Positions 18,009 to 26,746 of a DNA stretch of 64,000 nucleotides are shown here, one piece after another. Every line of letters begins with the position of its first letter. Position 1 is the stretch's first letter. The stretch is from Ardenticatenaceae bacterium (GTDB lineage Bacteria; Chloroflexota; Anaerolineae; Promineifilales; Promineifilaceae): contig JACKCD010000027.1 in the NCBI GenBank assembly GCA_020634215.1, positions 1 through 64,000 of the forward strand, written 5' to 3'. The notes under the pieces are model-generated. The model searched no databases. It had not been told where the DNA came from and saw only the letters and a list, made by a program, of their open reading frames with translations. A program made the position numbers and the translations under genes.

Positions 18009-18214
18009 CAATGACTCTCCTCACGCCAAAGGCGATATACGTGCATAAAGAAGTTAACAATTAAAGCCGCTTTGATAAGCGCAATAATAAACAGTGGCAC
18101 TGTCAATGGAATAGAGGCCTGGGCCACAATATATTCGCCAATCGTTAGAATGGCTAACGCAATGAAAACAGTATACCCTGTTCGCATTGCTGCTGCTTTA
18201 TTTTCACTACTCAC
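18008..18214 (-). CDS. ctaF: Cytochrome c oxidase subunit IV (CtaF-like)
   Basis: 68-residue protein with two membrane helices (about 12-31 and 38-58) ending FFMHVYRLWREESH, matching the small COX4/CtaF subunits that accompany subunit III. It starts at GTG 18214 with GAGGAG upstream. It overlaps ctaE by one base. A hairpin with a U-tract sits between ctaD and this gene, so ctaF expression may be attenuated relative to ctaCD. Confidence 0.88.
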   Translation of the reverse strand: MSSENKAAAMRTGYTVFIALAILTIGEYIVAQASIPLTVPLFIIALIKAALIVNFFMHVYRLWREESH

Positions 18215-18230
18215 CCGTTAATCTCCTCGT

Positions 18231-18263
18231 AAAAATAGCCGCCTGCCACTTGGTACAGGCGGC
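18231..18263 (-). terminator. Terminator or attenuator between ctaD and ctaF
   Basis: On the minus strand GCCGCCTG-TACCAAGTGG-CAGGCGGC is followed by TATTTTT. It lies directly before the ctaF ribosome site inside an otherwise continuous oxidase gene cluster, which suggests partial termination that lowers the subunit III/IV genes. Confidence 0.75.
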
Positions 18264-18280
18264 ACCTTTTGTGCAAAACC

Positions 18281-20422
18281 TTAGTCGGCTGCGGCCATGG
18301 CCTGTGTATAAACTGAGTCAGCCAAACCGTAATCATAGGGTTCACCAACTACCTCAAATGGAATATCGTAGTTGAATTCGGGTAGTGGCGATGGAACTTG
18401 CCATTCGGGAGAACGGGATTTCCAGGGATTTGTTTCAGCCACACGCTCGGTGCGGGCACTAACGGCAAAATTGTAGACCATAATCAAGACTGACCAACCA
18501 ATAACCAGAGCCGCGAGGGTAATCATGATGTGGGTGGTTTGGAGACCTAAACTAGGATCATAATCCCAAATACGCCGCCGCATCCCAAAGATACCGGCAC
18601 TCATCTGCCCAAAGCTCATCACCCAGAAACCGGGAACCATGAGCCAGAAATGCAGTTTGCCTAAGCCCTCTTTGTACATATGGCCGGTAATCTTGGGGTA
18701 CCAGTAATAGAGTGCGGCAAAGAAGGGGAAGACAAACCCACCAAACATCGTGGCGTGGAAGTGCCCAACCACCCAATAGGTATCATGCAGGTGTAAATCT
18801 GTGGGAATGGTACCGAGAATAGGCCCACTGATACCGCCAATGAGGAACACAGAGATAGCACCTAAGACGAATAGCATGGGGGTTTCAAAGCTCATCTTAC
18901 CGCCCCACATAGTGGCAACCCAGCTAAAGAATTTGACCCCGGTCGGTACTGCAACGAGCATGGTGGCAATCATGAAGGGAATACGCAGCGCGTCATTCAT
19001 GCCGGAGGTGAACATGTGATGTGCCCAGACAAGAAAGCCGACGAAAGCAATGCCCAAGCTGGAGAGTGCAATCCAGCGATAGCCAAAGAGGGGTTTGCGG
19101 GTAAAGACGGGGAGCAGTTCGCTGATGATGCCTAGACCCGGCAAGATAAAGACATAGACAGCGGGGTGGGAATAGAACCAGAAGATGTGCTGGTAAAGAA
19201 TGGGGTTCCCACCCATTTCGGGGTTAAAGAAGGTAAGGCCAATAGCACGTTCAGCGACCGTCATCGTTAGCGCGACACCAACGGTTTGGGTGGCTGTGAA
19301 CTGGATGAGGGAAGCGGCCAGGGCTGCCCAAACAAAGATCGGCATGCGGAAAAGCGACATGCCCTTAGCCCGCATGGTAGCCGTGGTTACGATCATGTTG
19401 ATGGAACCGGCAATAGACGAAAAGCCGTTGATGTAGAAACCCAGCATGAAGAGCAGTACACCGGCCGATGTCCGCAGAGCCAGAGGTGAGTAAGCAACCC
19501 AGCCGGTGTCCCAACCGCCTAAAACCATCGCCAAAAGTACCAGGACGATGGATGGGATACCTACCCAGTAGCTAAAGGCATTGAGACGCGGGAAGGCCAT
19601 GTCGGATGCGCCAATCATGATGGGGCCGAGGTAGTTAACCATGGCCCCAACCCCAAGCAAGATGGCAACAATCATGACGATGCCGTGGGCACTAAAGAGG
19701 GTATTAAACTGATCCGCTTCGAGGTATTGGAAGCCGGGGGCAACCAATTCAAGGCGAAACAAAATGGCAAAGAGGCCACCTACCAGCAGGACAAAAACAG
19801 AGGTATAGCCGTATTGAATGCCAATGACTTTGTGGTTGACATCCGGGAAGAGATAACGCGCCCATTCTGGCATTCCTTCGGGTGCGCCGTGATGCAGGTG
19901 CGTTTCGGCTCCAACCATCCATTTGAACCAGTCGGTGAGAACGCCGCCAAAGATGAGGAAGGTGATGACGCTGAGGATGGCACCAAAGACCATGGCTCCT
20001 TCGGAAAAGGTAATGCCAGCAAATTGAATGTTAGCGGCATCGCTGGTGTAGCCGAGAGCGGCACGTAGCCCATCAACAATGCCAATGCCCAGCAGGAGGC
20101 CAACAAGCTGACCAACGAGACCCCATACGTAGGAGCTGGCTCCGCCGTAGTAGAGAAAACGACCGAGGCGCGTGTTGTGGAACAGTCCTACACCAGAACC
20201 TAGCCCGACGACGGCGTGGATGGCGACGAGGAGGGCACCAATGGTGGGGTAGAGGAAGTCGTAGGCAATTTGCGGGGGCTTGATGATGGTCAGTGAACTG
20301 ACAATCGCGTCGTGGATGCTGCGTAAGGCAAGTGCGATGACAAGCCCAATGGCTGCACCAAAGATACCGGAGACGATGGCGTTTGCGCCCTTTGAACGAG
20401 TGATTTTAAGAATGAATTCCAT
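18281..20422 (-). CDS. ctaD: Cytochrome c oxidase subunit I, A2-type
   Basis: 713-residue heme-copper oxidase catalytic subunit. ATG 20422 follows AAGGAGAA; the frame is open to 20485 without a better start. The helix VI motif reads FYSHPAVY (His about 419), so the D-channel Glu of GHPEVY is missing and the YSHP pattern of A2-type oxidases is present. HDTYWVVGHFHATMFGG (heme and CuB ligands) and LVWAHHMFTSG are intact. The N-terminal region is about 150 residues longer than in classic subunit I, with several extra hydrophobic segments before the core. It works with the CuA/cytochrome c subunit encoded just upstream. Confidence 0.93.
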   Translation of the reverse strand: MEFILKITRSKGANAIVSGIFGAAIGLVIALALRSIHDAIVSSLTIIKPPQIAYDFLYPTIGALLVAIHAVVGLGSGVGLFHNTRLGRFLYYGGASSYVWGLVGQLVGLLLGIGIVDGLRAALGYTSDAANIQFAGITFSEGAMVFGAILSVITFLIFGGVLTDWFKWMVGAETHLHHGAPEGMPEWARYLFPDVNHKVIGIQYGYTSVFVLLVGGLFAILFRLELVAPGFQYLEADQFNTLFSAHGIVMIVAILLGVGAMVNYLGPIMIGASDMAFPRLNAFSYWVGIPSIVLVLLAMVLGGWDTGWVAYSPLALRTSAGVLLFMLGFYINGFSSIAGSINMIVTTATMRAKGMSLFRMPIFVWAALAASLIQFTATQTVGVALTMTVAERAIGLTFFNPEMGGNPILYQHIFWFYSHPAVYVFILPGLGIISELLPVFTRKPLFGYRWIALSSLGIAFVGFLVWAHHMFTSGMNDALRIPFMIATMLVAVPTGVKFFSWVATMWGGKMSFETPMLFVLGAISVFLIGGISGPILGTIPTDLHLHDTYWVVGHFHATMFGGFVFPFFAALYYWYPKITGHMYKEGLGKLHFWLMVPGFWVMSFGQMSAGIFGMRRRIWDYDPSLGLQTTHIMITLAALVIGWSVLIMVYNFAVSARTERVAETNPWKSRSPEWQVPSPLPEFNYDIPFEVVGEPYDYGLADSVYTQAMAAAD

Positions 20423-20459
20423 GAATAGCGTTCTCCTTACTGGTATTAACGGCCGTTTT

Positions 20460-21530
20460 CTACTGCAACGTTTCCATAAAAGCAATCAGGTCGCCAATAA
20501 TGTCAACCTCAAAGCCTTGGGTATCCAAAACATTTTGCTCGATTTCACCAATCGTGTCAGCAAAATTTTGCGGCATCACATTGGGTTGGAAGCCAGCAAC
20601 AATTTGGGCATTGGGGTCTACGACCGAATTGCGGATATAGTCGGCATCAATAACCACAGAAGAGCCATCAGCCATGGCTTCCTGCCGCCCAATAATCGCT
20701 TGCCATGTGGGGCCGGCCAAAGCCGTTCCATCCGTCGAGTGGCAGGCTACGCAGTTCAGGTTAGGATCCGAATACCAAAGTTGCCCACGTTCGGCCGGTT
20801 CCAAATCAGCATAAACCGGCACATTAGAAGCCTCTTCAATCCAGGCTGCATAAGCCTCCGGCCCCATTACCAACACTTCAGCCCGCATATCAGCATGACC
20901 CGTACCACAAATTTCGGCACAGCGAACCTTGTAAGTACCTTCTTTTGTTGGTTCAATGCGTAGCTTTGTGGTTTGCCCAGGAACCAAATCTTGCTTTACG
21001 CGGAATTCAGGTACCCAAAAAGAGTGAAGAACATCTACAGAATTCAGCTCTAGCACAATGGGTTGCCCTACCTCTAAAGCCAGTTGCCCAGAAACAAGTG
21101 CTTCATGCTCAGGGTAAGTAAATTTCCAACCCCACTGCCGGGCTTCCACCTGAATCGTAATTTCCCCCTGTTGGGGTGCAATTAAATCATTGAGCAAAAT
21201 AGCTCCATACACACCAAAGCCCAACACGACGACCGTAGGAATAACCGTCCAGCCGATTTCTAAAGCTGTGTTGCTATGAATATGCGGTCCGTCTTCATCA
21301 TCGCCAGGGCGCCGCCGAAAAACAAAGGCGGAATAAAGCATGAGCACCATGATGAGCGCAAACAGGAATGAGATCATCCAAAAATGAATGCTAAAAAACC
21401 CATCTATGGGGCCGGCTTGAGCACTGGCGGCAACCGGCAGCGTAAAAAGCCAGCCAAAGAACACGCGCAGGAGCAATGTTACAACCACAATTAGAACAGC
21501 AACGATAGCAAGGTGTCTGCTATTATTCAT
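20460..21530 (-). CDS. ctaC: Cytochrome c oxidase subunit II fused to cytochrome c (caa3 type)
   Basis: 356 residues: N-terminal signal/membrane helix and second helix (about 8-30 and 45-70), cupredoxin CuA domain with CAEICGTGHADM, then a C-terminal cytochrome c domain with NCVACH as the heme-binding CXXCH and a distal Met in the QPNVMPQNF segment. The fusion is diagnostic of caa3-type oxidases that take electrons without a separate soluble cytochrome. An AACGGCCGTT palindrome lies between its stop and the ctaD ribosome site. Confidence 0.95.
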   Translation of the reverse strand: MNNSRHLAIVAVLIVVVTLLLRVFFGWLFTLPVAASAQAGPIDGFFSIHFWMISFLFALIMVLMLYSAFVFRRRPGDDEDGPHIHSNTALEIGWTVIPTVVVLGFGVYGAILLNDLIAPQQGEITIQVEARQWGWKFTYPEHEALVSGQLALEVGQPIVLELNSVDVLHSFWVPEFRVKQDLVPGQTTKLRIEPTKEGTYKVRCAEICGTGHADMRAEVLVMGPEAYAAWIEEASNVPVYADLEPAERGQLWYSDPNLNCVACHSTDGTALAGPTWQAIIGRQEAMADGSSVVIDADYIRNSVVDPNAQIVAGFQPNVMPQNFADTIGEIEQNVLDTQGFEVDIIGDLIAFMETLQ

Positions 21531-21574
21531 CTTTCTTTCCTACCTACTTCACGTGCAGCATACATGCAGCACCG

Positions 21575-22360
21575 TTATACGGGGGTGTTTAGATAGACAG
21601 CAAAGCCAATGCCCAGACCCACAACAAGCAGCCCAGTGAGAATGACAACAATCATATCCCAGGGAATGGTTGGGGAATCGGTATCTGCTTCTTTGAGACG
21701 ACGGGGTCGCATCCGCAGAGCCAGGTAAATGGCGAAAGCAACAACGACAATCCACGTTATCATTGAAGATACGTTAATGATAGGCCCACCAAATATCTTG
21801 CCAAGTAGGGAATCCCCAACTACCAGTTCGTTAGCGGGGTAGAAGGTGCGCATAACCATCATGCCAAAAAAGATGCCAAACATAATGATAATGAGCGAGG
21901 TTGACCAAGCTGACCAACGCGGCATTTCATGAGATGGCATCGGATTGGGTTTACGGTCAATGCGCATTCCTTTTATGTCGCTGTTGACTTTCTTTTCCAG
22001 GGCTTGCTCGCTGGCTTTATAGTTGTCATCATCTTTTGCCCGTTGGATAAAATTAGCCAGAAAACGATAGAGGAAGGCCAGGACAATGCCGGGAACGATG
22101 ACTGCGCCAATAAAGAAGGCGGCTAAAACACCAAAAATGACGAAGCCATTAACGGTACTAACGTTGAGCTGCTCTGCCAACATGGGGCCAATGCCGGGAA
22201 TGGTGTCCAGGGCAATTTGCTCTGCTGCCACGGGTACGCGGGATGGTGTAACGCCACCGCCACCGCTAAATAAAGAGGGCCAAACGGCCGTTAAGACACT
22301 TGTTGCCACCAAAATGGCAATAATCATTCCCCAGTTTCGTAAAGATTCTTTGTTGCTCAA
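21575..22360 (-). CDS. Unknown four-helix membrane protein upstream of ctaC
   Basis: 261 residues with membrane segments at about 12-30, 75-100, 165-185, 205-222 and 235-257 and a charged cytoplasmic loop (KASEQALEKKVNSDIKGMRI). It starts at TTG 22360 with GGAGAAG upstream, an uncommon start codon. It is separated from ctaC by 44 bases, so it is probably the first gene of the oxidase operon. No family is recognized and there are no obvious heme or metal ligands. Position alone suggests an accessory oxidase or quinol/cytochrome module subunit. Confidence 0.6.
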   Translation of the reverse strand: MSNKESLRNWGMIIAILVATSVLTAVWPSLFSGGGGVTPSRVPVAAEQIALDTIPGIGPMLAEQLNVSTVNGFVIFGVLAAFFIGAVIVPGIVLAFLYRFLANFIQRAKDDDNYKASEQALEKKVNSDIKGMRIDRKPNPMPSHEMPRWSAWSTSLIIIMFGIFFGMMVMRTFYPANELVVGDSLLGKIFGGPIINVSSMITWIVVVAFAIYLALRMRPRRLKEADTDSPTIPWDMIVVILTGLLVVGLGIGFAVYLNTPV

Positions 22361-22564
22361 GAGACTCTTCTCCGCTTACTTGGTTATTGGCAAACAAACC
22401 ATTTTTACTCAAATTTAGCTGTTTGCTCCAACATCTCTTCCGTTTGTGTATTTTAGCACAATCAAAGATGCAGGCAATTTTACAAAACCGCCTGAATATC
22501 GGTGCCGCTATTTTCCAAAACGAGATAGATAGACGTTATTTCCCGCTATTATACCTATTCTTGG

Positions 22565-23410
22565 CTAAACAGGAATAGCAATTAACCCCAAGGCACCGGG
22601 GCCAAGATTAATAGCAACGGCCACAGCCATGTCTACCGTCATCAGCTCATGAATGTTAAAAGTCGCTTCGGCCTGCTGGCGCAATTGGGCGGCATCGGCC
22701 GGGGAATTGGCGTGGATGACGGCAAGCTGCACGGGCTGGTTGCCTACGCCCTGGTGAACGGCATCCACAATGTGGCTGATGGCGCGTTTGCGGGTGCGAA
22801 CCCGGCCGGCTTCTACGACAACCCCATCTTCTAGCCGCATAATGGGTTTGATGTTGAGCAGGGAGGCCATTACCGATTTGAGAGAGCTGACGCGCCCCCC
22901 TTTGACGGCATATTCCAAGCTATCAATGGTAAAAATGACTACCATGTCGGCAACCATTTTTTGCAAACGGCCGTTAATGACATCTACAGAAGCCCCTTCC
23001 TGCGCCAGCCGTGCCGCTTCAATTGCCATAAACCCCTGGGCGGCGGTGGCGGCTTGGGAATCAAAAACATGGAAGGTGCCTTTGCCCGCCAATTCCTGGG
23101 CCGCCTGGGTGGCAGAAGCGTAGGTGCCACTTAACTTTTGGCCGACGGTAACGGTGTAAATTTCATTTTCACCGCGTGCCAAAATTTCGTCATATTTTTG
23201 CACAAATTGATAGGGGGTTGGCTGAGACGTTTTGGGAAAGCTGCTGGCCTCAACGGTTTTGGCACGCTCATAAAATTTGGGGATATCCATTTCAATACCA
23301 GACAAATATTGTTCGGTGCCAAAGGCGATGTTGATGGGGATGATTTCGACATTGTATTTTTGGGCAAGTTCTGCTGGCAAATCGCCAGCGTCGTCCATGA
23401 GGATTTGCAT
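22565..23410 (-). CDS. DegV family fatty acid-binding protein
   Basis: 281 residues with the DegV fold. It opens MQILMDDAGDLP, has SQPTPYQF for ligand and phosphate contact, and shows GKGTFHVFDSQAATAAQGFM and GGRVSS motifs. DegV/FakB proteins bind a fatty acid and present it to a FakA kinase; no fakA is seen here. The ATG has GAGGG upstream, and the gene follows the sigma factor gene by 36 bases on the same strand, so the two may be co-transcribed. Confidence 0.9.
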   Translation of the reverse strand: MQILMDDAGDLPAELAQKYNVEIIPINIAFGTEQYLSGIEMDIPKFYERAKTVEASSFPKTSQPTPYQFVQKYDEILARGENEIYTVTVGQKLSGTYASATQAAQELAGKGTFHVFDSQAATAAQGFMAIEAARLAQEGASVDVINGRLQKMVADMVVIFTIDSLEYAVKGGRVSSLKSVMASLLNIKPIMRLEDGVVVEAGRVRTRKRAISHIVDAVHQGVGNQPVQLAVIHANSPADAAQLRQQAEATFNIHELMTVDMAVAVAINLGPGALGLIAIPV

Positions 23411-23446
23411 TTTGTTTTCCCTCGTTTGATCAGTGAACCGGGTTTG

Positions 23447-24058
23447 CTAACGTTTGCGGCCAAACGGCCGTTGTAGAAACCGCAGCCCCTTCTTTTTACT
23501 TTCTTCCTGATTAGTTGCCCCTGTTAGCTCTTCACGCAAGGAAAGCAACGTTCGATGATACAGAGACTTGATAGCTCCTTCACTGCGCCCCATAATGTCG
23601 CCAATTTCTGCATTGGACAACCGATCTACAAATTTTAATGACAGCAGTTCCTGGCGGTCGGCTGGTAAACGGCGTATTGCCAGCATCAACGTTTCCTTGT
23701 CCTCCATCATCTGCGTGGCAAATTCTGGCCCTTCCCCTGCAAGCTGCCACTGCGACACATCATCCAGAGCAATGAGCTTACGGCGGCTGTTGTCGCGGTG
23801 CCAGTTGGCAACCAGGTTGTGGGCAATGCGATAAAGCCAGGCAGAGAACGGCAGACCTTGGTCACGGTAGTTGGGCATATGGTTCATGGCTCGGATAAAA
23901 ATTCGCGCCGTCAAATCCTCGGCATCGTCGCTGTTGCCGGTGCGGTAGTAGACATAATTGTAGATACGGTCAACATACCGCTCATACAGTTGCCCAAATG
24001 CCTCTTTGTCGGTTTTGGCTCGCTCAATCAGAGCGTTTTCGTCAATGCCAGAATCCAA
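23447..24058 (-). CDS. ECF-type RNA polymerase sigma factor
   Basis: 203 residues. Region 2 is seen as AFGQLYERYVDRIYNYVYYRTGNSDDAEDLTARIFIRA and LPFSAWLYRIAHNLVANWHR; region 4 is LPADRQELLSLKFVDRLSNAEIGDIMGRSEGAIKSLYHR. It starts at TTG 24058 preceded by AAAGGA. No anti-sigma factor gene is adjacent; a short basic C-terminal extension (about 20 residues) follows region 4. It is divergent from the deacetylase gene. Confidence 0.92.
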   Translation of the reverse strand: MDSGIDENALIERAKTDKEAFGQLYERYVDRIYNYVYYRTGNSDDAEDLTARIFIRAMNHMPNYRDQGLPFSAWLYRIAHNLVANWHRDNSRRKLIALDDVSQWQLAGEGPEFATQMMEDKETLMLAIRRLPADRQELLSLKFVDRLSNAEIGDIMGRSEGAIKSLYHRTLLSLREELTGATNQEESKKKGLRFLQRPFGRKR

Positions 24059-24130
24059 TGGTTTATCCTTTGCTGCCGCTGTCTCTTGTTAGCAGTATAT
24101 CAAAATCAGAGAAAGTGTCAGGTTTCTATC

Positions 24131-24159
24131 TTGACGCACTTTTGGGGGTACGCTATGCT
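24131..24159 (+). promoter_or_regulatory. Promoter placing +1 at the ATG (leaderless)
   Basis: TTGACG (24131-24136), 17-base spacer, TATGCT (24154-24159). The deacetylase ATG at 24168 is eight bases after the -10, where transcription would start, and no ribosome site precedes it. Confidence 0.65.
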
Positions 24160-24167
24160 CCCATCTT

Positions 24168-25283
24168 ATGGCAGAACGGAGTTCATCAGATCGTAGCGGG
24201 GTTGATGGGGTGGGGTGTGTAGCCACCCTTTTGGTTTTGTTGTTGGTCATTTTTGTCGTGAGCACGGTGTTGGGTGGTAGCGGACAGGACGATGTGGCTG
24301 AGGCAACGGCCGTTCAGACCGCCTTAGCCGCAGTGACTGCCACGAACACCCAAACGGCCGTTCCTTCCCACACTCCCACCAACACGGCCACGCCTACGCA
24401 AACGGGCACCCCCACGCAAACGGCCTCCCCTCCGGCCACCTCCACCTTGATTCCAACAGTGACAGAAACGGCCGTTCCTCCCACCGATGCCCCACCCACC
24501 GCCACCTTCACGCCCACCGTGACCCCAACCCTGCCGCCGTTGCCCACCCCCAGCGGCACCTACAGTTGGACGCTAAAGGTACCGATTTTGATGTACCACT
24601 ACATCAGCGTGCCGCCCGAAGATGCCGACGTGTACCGTACCGACCTCTCCGTGGCTCCTGAAGATTTTCGGGCACAGATGCAATATTTGGCTGACAACGG
24701 CTTTACCACCATTGATTTGTATGATTTGTCGCTGGCAATTACCGCCAAAATTGAGCTACCAGAAAAGCCGGTCATCATTACGATGGATGATGGTTATCTG
24801 GATAACTACACCGAAGCGTTCCCCGTTTTGCAGGAATTCGGCCAGAAAGCTACCTTCTTTATTGTGACTGAGTTTGTGGATTTTGGGCGCAAAGGGTACA
24901 TGACCTGGCCGATGATTGAAGAGATGGCGGCGGCGGGGATGCGGATGGAGCCGCATTCGCGCACGCACCCTGACCTGCGTGAACGGGATCGGGATTTTCT
25001 GGTGTGGGAGATGTTGGGGCCGCAGGAGACGCTGGCGGCGCATATTGGCTACACTCCTCGCTTTTTTGCTTACCCCGGCGGCAGCTATGACGAAGACACC
25101 ATTACAATGTTGCAAGATCTGGATTTTTGGGGGGCGGTGGTGACGGCCGGCGGCAAATGGCATGGGTTTAATGACCGGTATGAGTGGACGCGAGTACGAA
25201 TGCGGAACACCACCCACATTGCCGAGTTTGCTGATTTTGTGGATGCGGGTGATCACGTTGGCGGTAAACCGCCAGGTGGGTAG
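24168..25283 (+). CDS. Membrane-anchored polysaccharide deacetylase (NodB domain)
   Basis: 371 residues: N-terminal membrane helix (about 17-37), a Thr/Pro-rich stalk (about 55-125), then a carbohydrate esterase 4 domain. NodB motifs are TMDDGY (catalytic and metal Asp), HSRTHPD (metal His pair) and FAYPGG. It would deacetylate surface N-acetylated glycans or peptidoglycan outside the cell. The probable promoter implies leaderless translation. The stop TAG is the first triplet of a family D repeat. Four AACGGCCGTT-type palindromes, read mostly as TAV, lie in or near the stalk. Confidence 0.9.
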   Translation: MAERSSSDRSGVDGVGCVATLLVLLLVIFVVSTVLGGSGQDDVAEATAVQTALAAVTATNTQTAVPSHTPTNTATPTQTGTPTQTASPPATSTLIPTVTETAVPPTDAPPTATFTPTVTPTLPPLPTPSGTYSWTLKVPILMYHYISVPPEDADVYRTDLSVAPEDFRAQMQYLADNGFTTIDLYDLSLAITAKIELPEKPVIITMDDGYLDNYTEAFPVLQEFGQKATFFIVTEFVDFGRKGYMTWPMIEEMAAAGMRMEPHSRTHPDLRERDRDFLVWEMLGPQETLAAHIGYTPRFFAYPGGSYDEDTITMLQDLDFWGAVVTAGGKWHGFNDRYEWTRVRMRNTTHIAEFADFVDAGDHVGGKPPGG

Positions 25284-25305
25284 GGGCGTATTGCATACGC
25301 CCTCT
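25281..25305. repeat. Palindromic repeat, family D
   Basis: GTAGGGGCGTATTGCATACG and neighbouring bases match the repeats at 6251 and 15515 with one core change. It overlaps the deacetylase stop codon. Confidence 0.75.
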
Positions 25306-25310
25306 TCGGA

Positions 25311-25808
25311 ATGGTTGTCATGATAAAACGGCCGTTTTTCTCCCTCACGCTCACAACTTTGCTGCTGCTTAACCTGCTGTCCACGCGCAGCCTGTTTGCC
25401 GCCACCAACCCCGCCGCCTATTTGCCCATCATCAAAGCCCACTATCCGTTTACAAAAACGGCCGTTAGTCCGGCTTACCTGCAAAACTTTGCTAACAACG
25501 CTGGTTGTCATTGGCTTGGCATCGCCGGGGGCTTGCAAGATGCCAACGGTAAACCAACGGGCGTGGGTGACTATCAGGTACACGTTTGGGGCAGCGGCAT
25601 TGATGAGCGTGTGCCAATTGGCAGTGCCCCGGCTTATGGCCCAGCGAGTTGGGAGCAATTTTTGTTTAGTTCGCCCGTCGTTCGCAGCTATTGGGTGCAG
25701 TTGGAATGGGTGGATAGAACGGCCGTTTCCGCCATCTACCCCATCATCACCCGCGCCAGTTGCGATGAAAACCTGGTTTGGTTTGACTTTCAAGCTAATC
25801 AGCCGTAA
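25311..25808 (+). CDS. Secreted protein of unknown function
   Basis: 165 residues beginning with a signal peptide (basic MIKRPFF, then LTLTTLLLLNLLST) and probable cleavage near FAATN. The remainder is a compact domain with two Cys residues, rich in aromatic residues (GDYQVHVWGSG, YWVQLEWVDR). The start could be ATG 25311 or ATG 25320; neither has a clear ribosome site. It lies between the deacetylase and an alpha/beta hydrolase, all on the plus strand. No family is recognized. Confidence 0.6.
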   Translation: MVVMIKRPFFSLTLTTLLLLNLLSTRSLFAATNPAAYLPIIKAHYPFTKTAVSPAYLQNFANNAGCHWLGIAGGLQDANGKPTGVGDYQVHVWGSGIDERVPIGSAPAYGPASWEQFLFSSPVVRSYWVQLEWVDRTAVSAIYPIITRASCDENLVWFDFQANQP

Positions 25809-25844
25809 CGTTTTGTCCTTTGTCCAAAGGAAAGAAGAGGAAAG

Positions 25845-26678
25845 ATGATTCAACATAACCAAGGAACATTTAAAGGTGCAGATGGCCTTAATCTATTTTA
25901 CCAGAGTTGGCATCCCGAGGGTGGAGCCGAGGCCACACTGGTCATTGTTCACGGGCTGGGGGAACACAGCGGTCGTTACCAAAATGTCGTCAATTACCTT
26001 GTCCCCAAAGGGTACGCCATCTACGGTTTTGACAATCGTGGGCACGGCCGTTCGCCGGGGCAACAAGGGTATGTCAACAACTTTGACAAATTTGTGGCTG
26101 ACGTGGGCGCGTTTGTGCAGATGGTGTCGCAGCGTGAGGCAGGTAAGCCGTTTTTCCTGATGGGCCACAGCATGGGTGGCTGTATTGTCCTGAACTACAT
26201 CATCAAACACCCCGAAGGGCTGGACGGCGTGATTGCTTCGGCTCCGGCGGTGGGCGCACTGGATATTCCCCCCATTTTGCTATTTGTGAGCCGCGTTATG
26301 GAAAAGGTGGCACCCAAGCTGAGCGTGGCAACTGGGCTAGATGCAACGGCCGTTTCTCGTGACCCTGCGGCTGTGGCAGCGTACCAAAATGACCCGCTGG
26401 TTCACGGCAAAGGCTCGCCGCGCTTTGCGATGGAGTTCAAGCGGAGTGCTGAATGGGCACAGGCCAACGCCGGCCGTATCCAACTCCCCCTGCTCATGGT
26501 TCACGGCAGCCATGACCGGCTGGTGAACGTGGAAAACAGCCGCACCTTTTTTGCCAGCCTCACCCAGCCCGACAAAAAGCTGCTGGTCTATGAAGGTGGC
26601 TACCACGAACTCCACAACGATATTGAGTATGAGCAGGAATTAGCCGATATTGAGGCGTGGTTAGCGGAGCATCGGTAA
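25845..26678 (+). CDS. Alpha/beta hydrolase, monoacylglycerol lipase-like
   Basis: 277 residues of the S33/Hydrolase_4 type. The oxyanion HGLGEHSGRY, the nucleophile elbow GHSMGG (Ser about 112), the acid in HGSHDRLV and the His in GGYHELHND are all present. Such enzymes hydrolyse monoacylglycerols or other small esters in the cytoplasm; no signal peptide is seen. GGAAAGAAGAGGAAAG precedes the ATG. The final codons (AEHR) and stop come from the start of a family B repeat. Confidence 0.9.
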   Translation: MIQHNQGTFKGADGLNLFYQSWHPEGGAEATLVIVHGLGEHSGRYQNVVNYLVPKGYAIYGFDNRGHGRSPGQQGYVNNFDKFVADVGAFVQMVSQREAGKPFFLMGHSMGGCIVLNYIIKHPEGLDGVIASAPAVGALDIPPILLFVSRVMEKVAPKLSVATGLDATAVSRDPAAVAAYQNDPLVHGKGSPRFAMEFKRSAEWAQANAGRIQLPLLMVHGSHDRLVNVENSRTFFASLTQPDKKLLVYEGGYHELHNDIEYEQELADIEAWLAEHR

Positions 26679-26742
26679 TCGGTAATCAGTAATCGGTAAT
26701 CGGTAGCCTAGACTGATTACCGATCACTGATTACTGATTACA
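26671..26742. repeat. Palindromic repeat, family B
   Basis: ATCGGTAATCGGTAATCAGTAATCGG faces ACTGATTACCGATCACTGATTACTG between two convergent genes. It includes the stop codon of the upstream hydrolase. Confidence 0.85.
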
Positions 26743-26746
26743 CTTC

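Noticed and set aside
24756..25862. 368-codon open frame antisense to the deacetylase and its neighbours
   Set aside because: It overlaps three supported plus-strand genes, lacks a ribosome site and has no recognizable domain.
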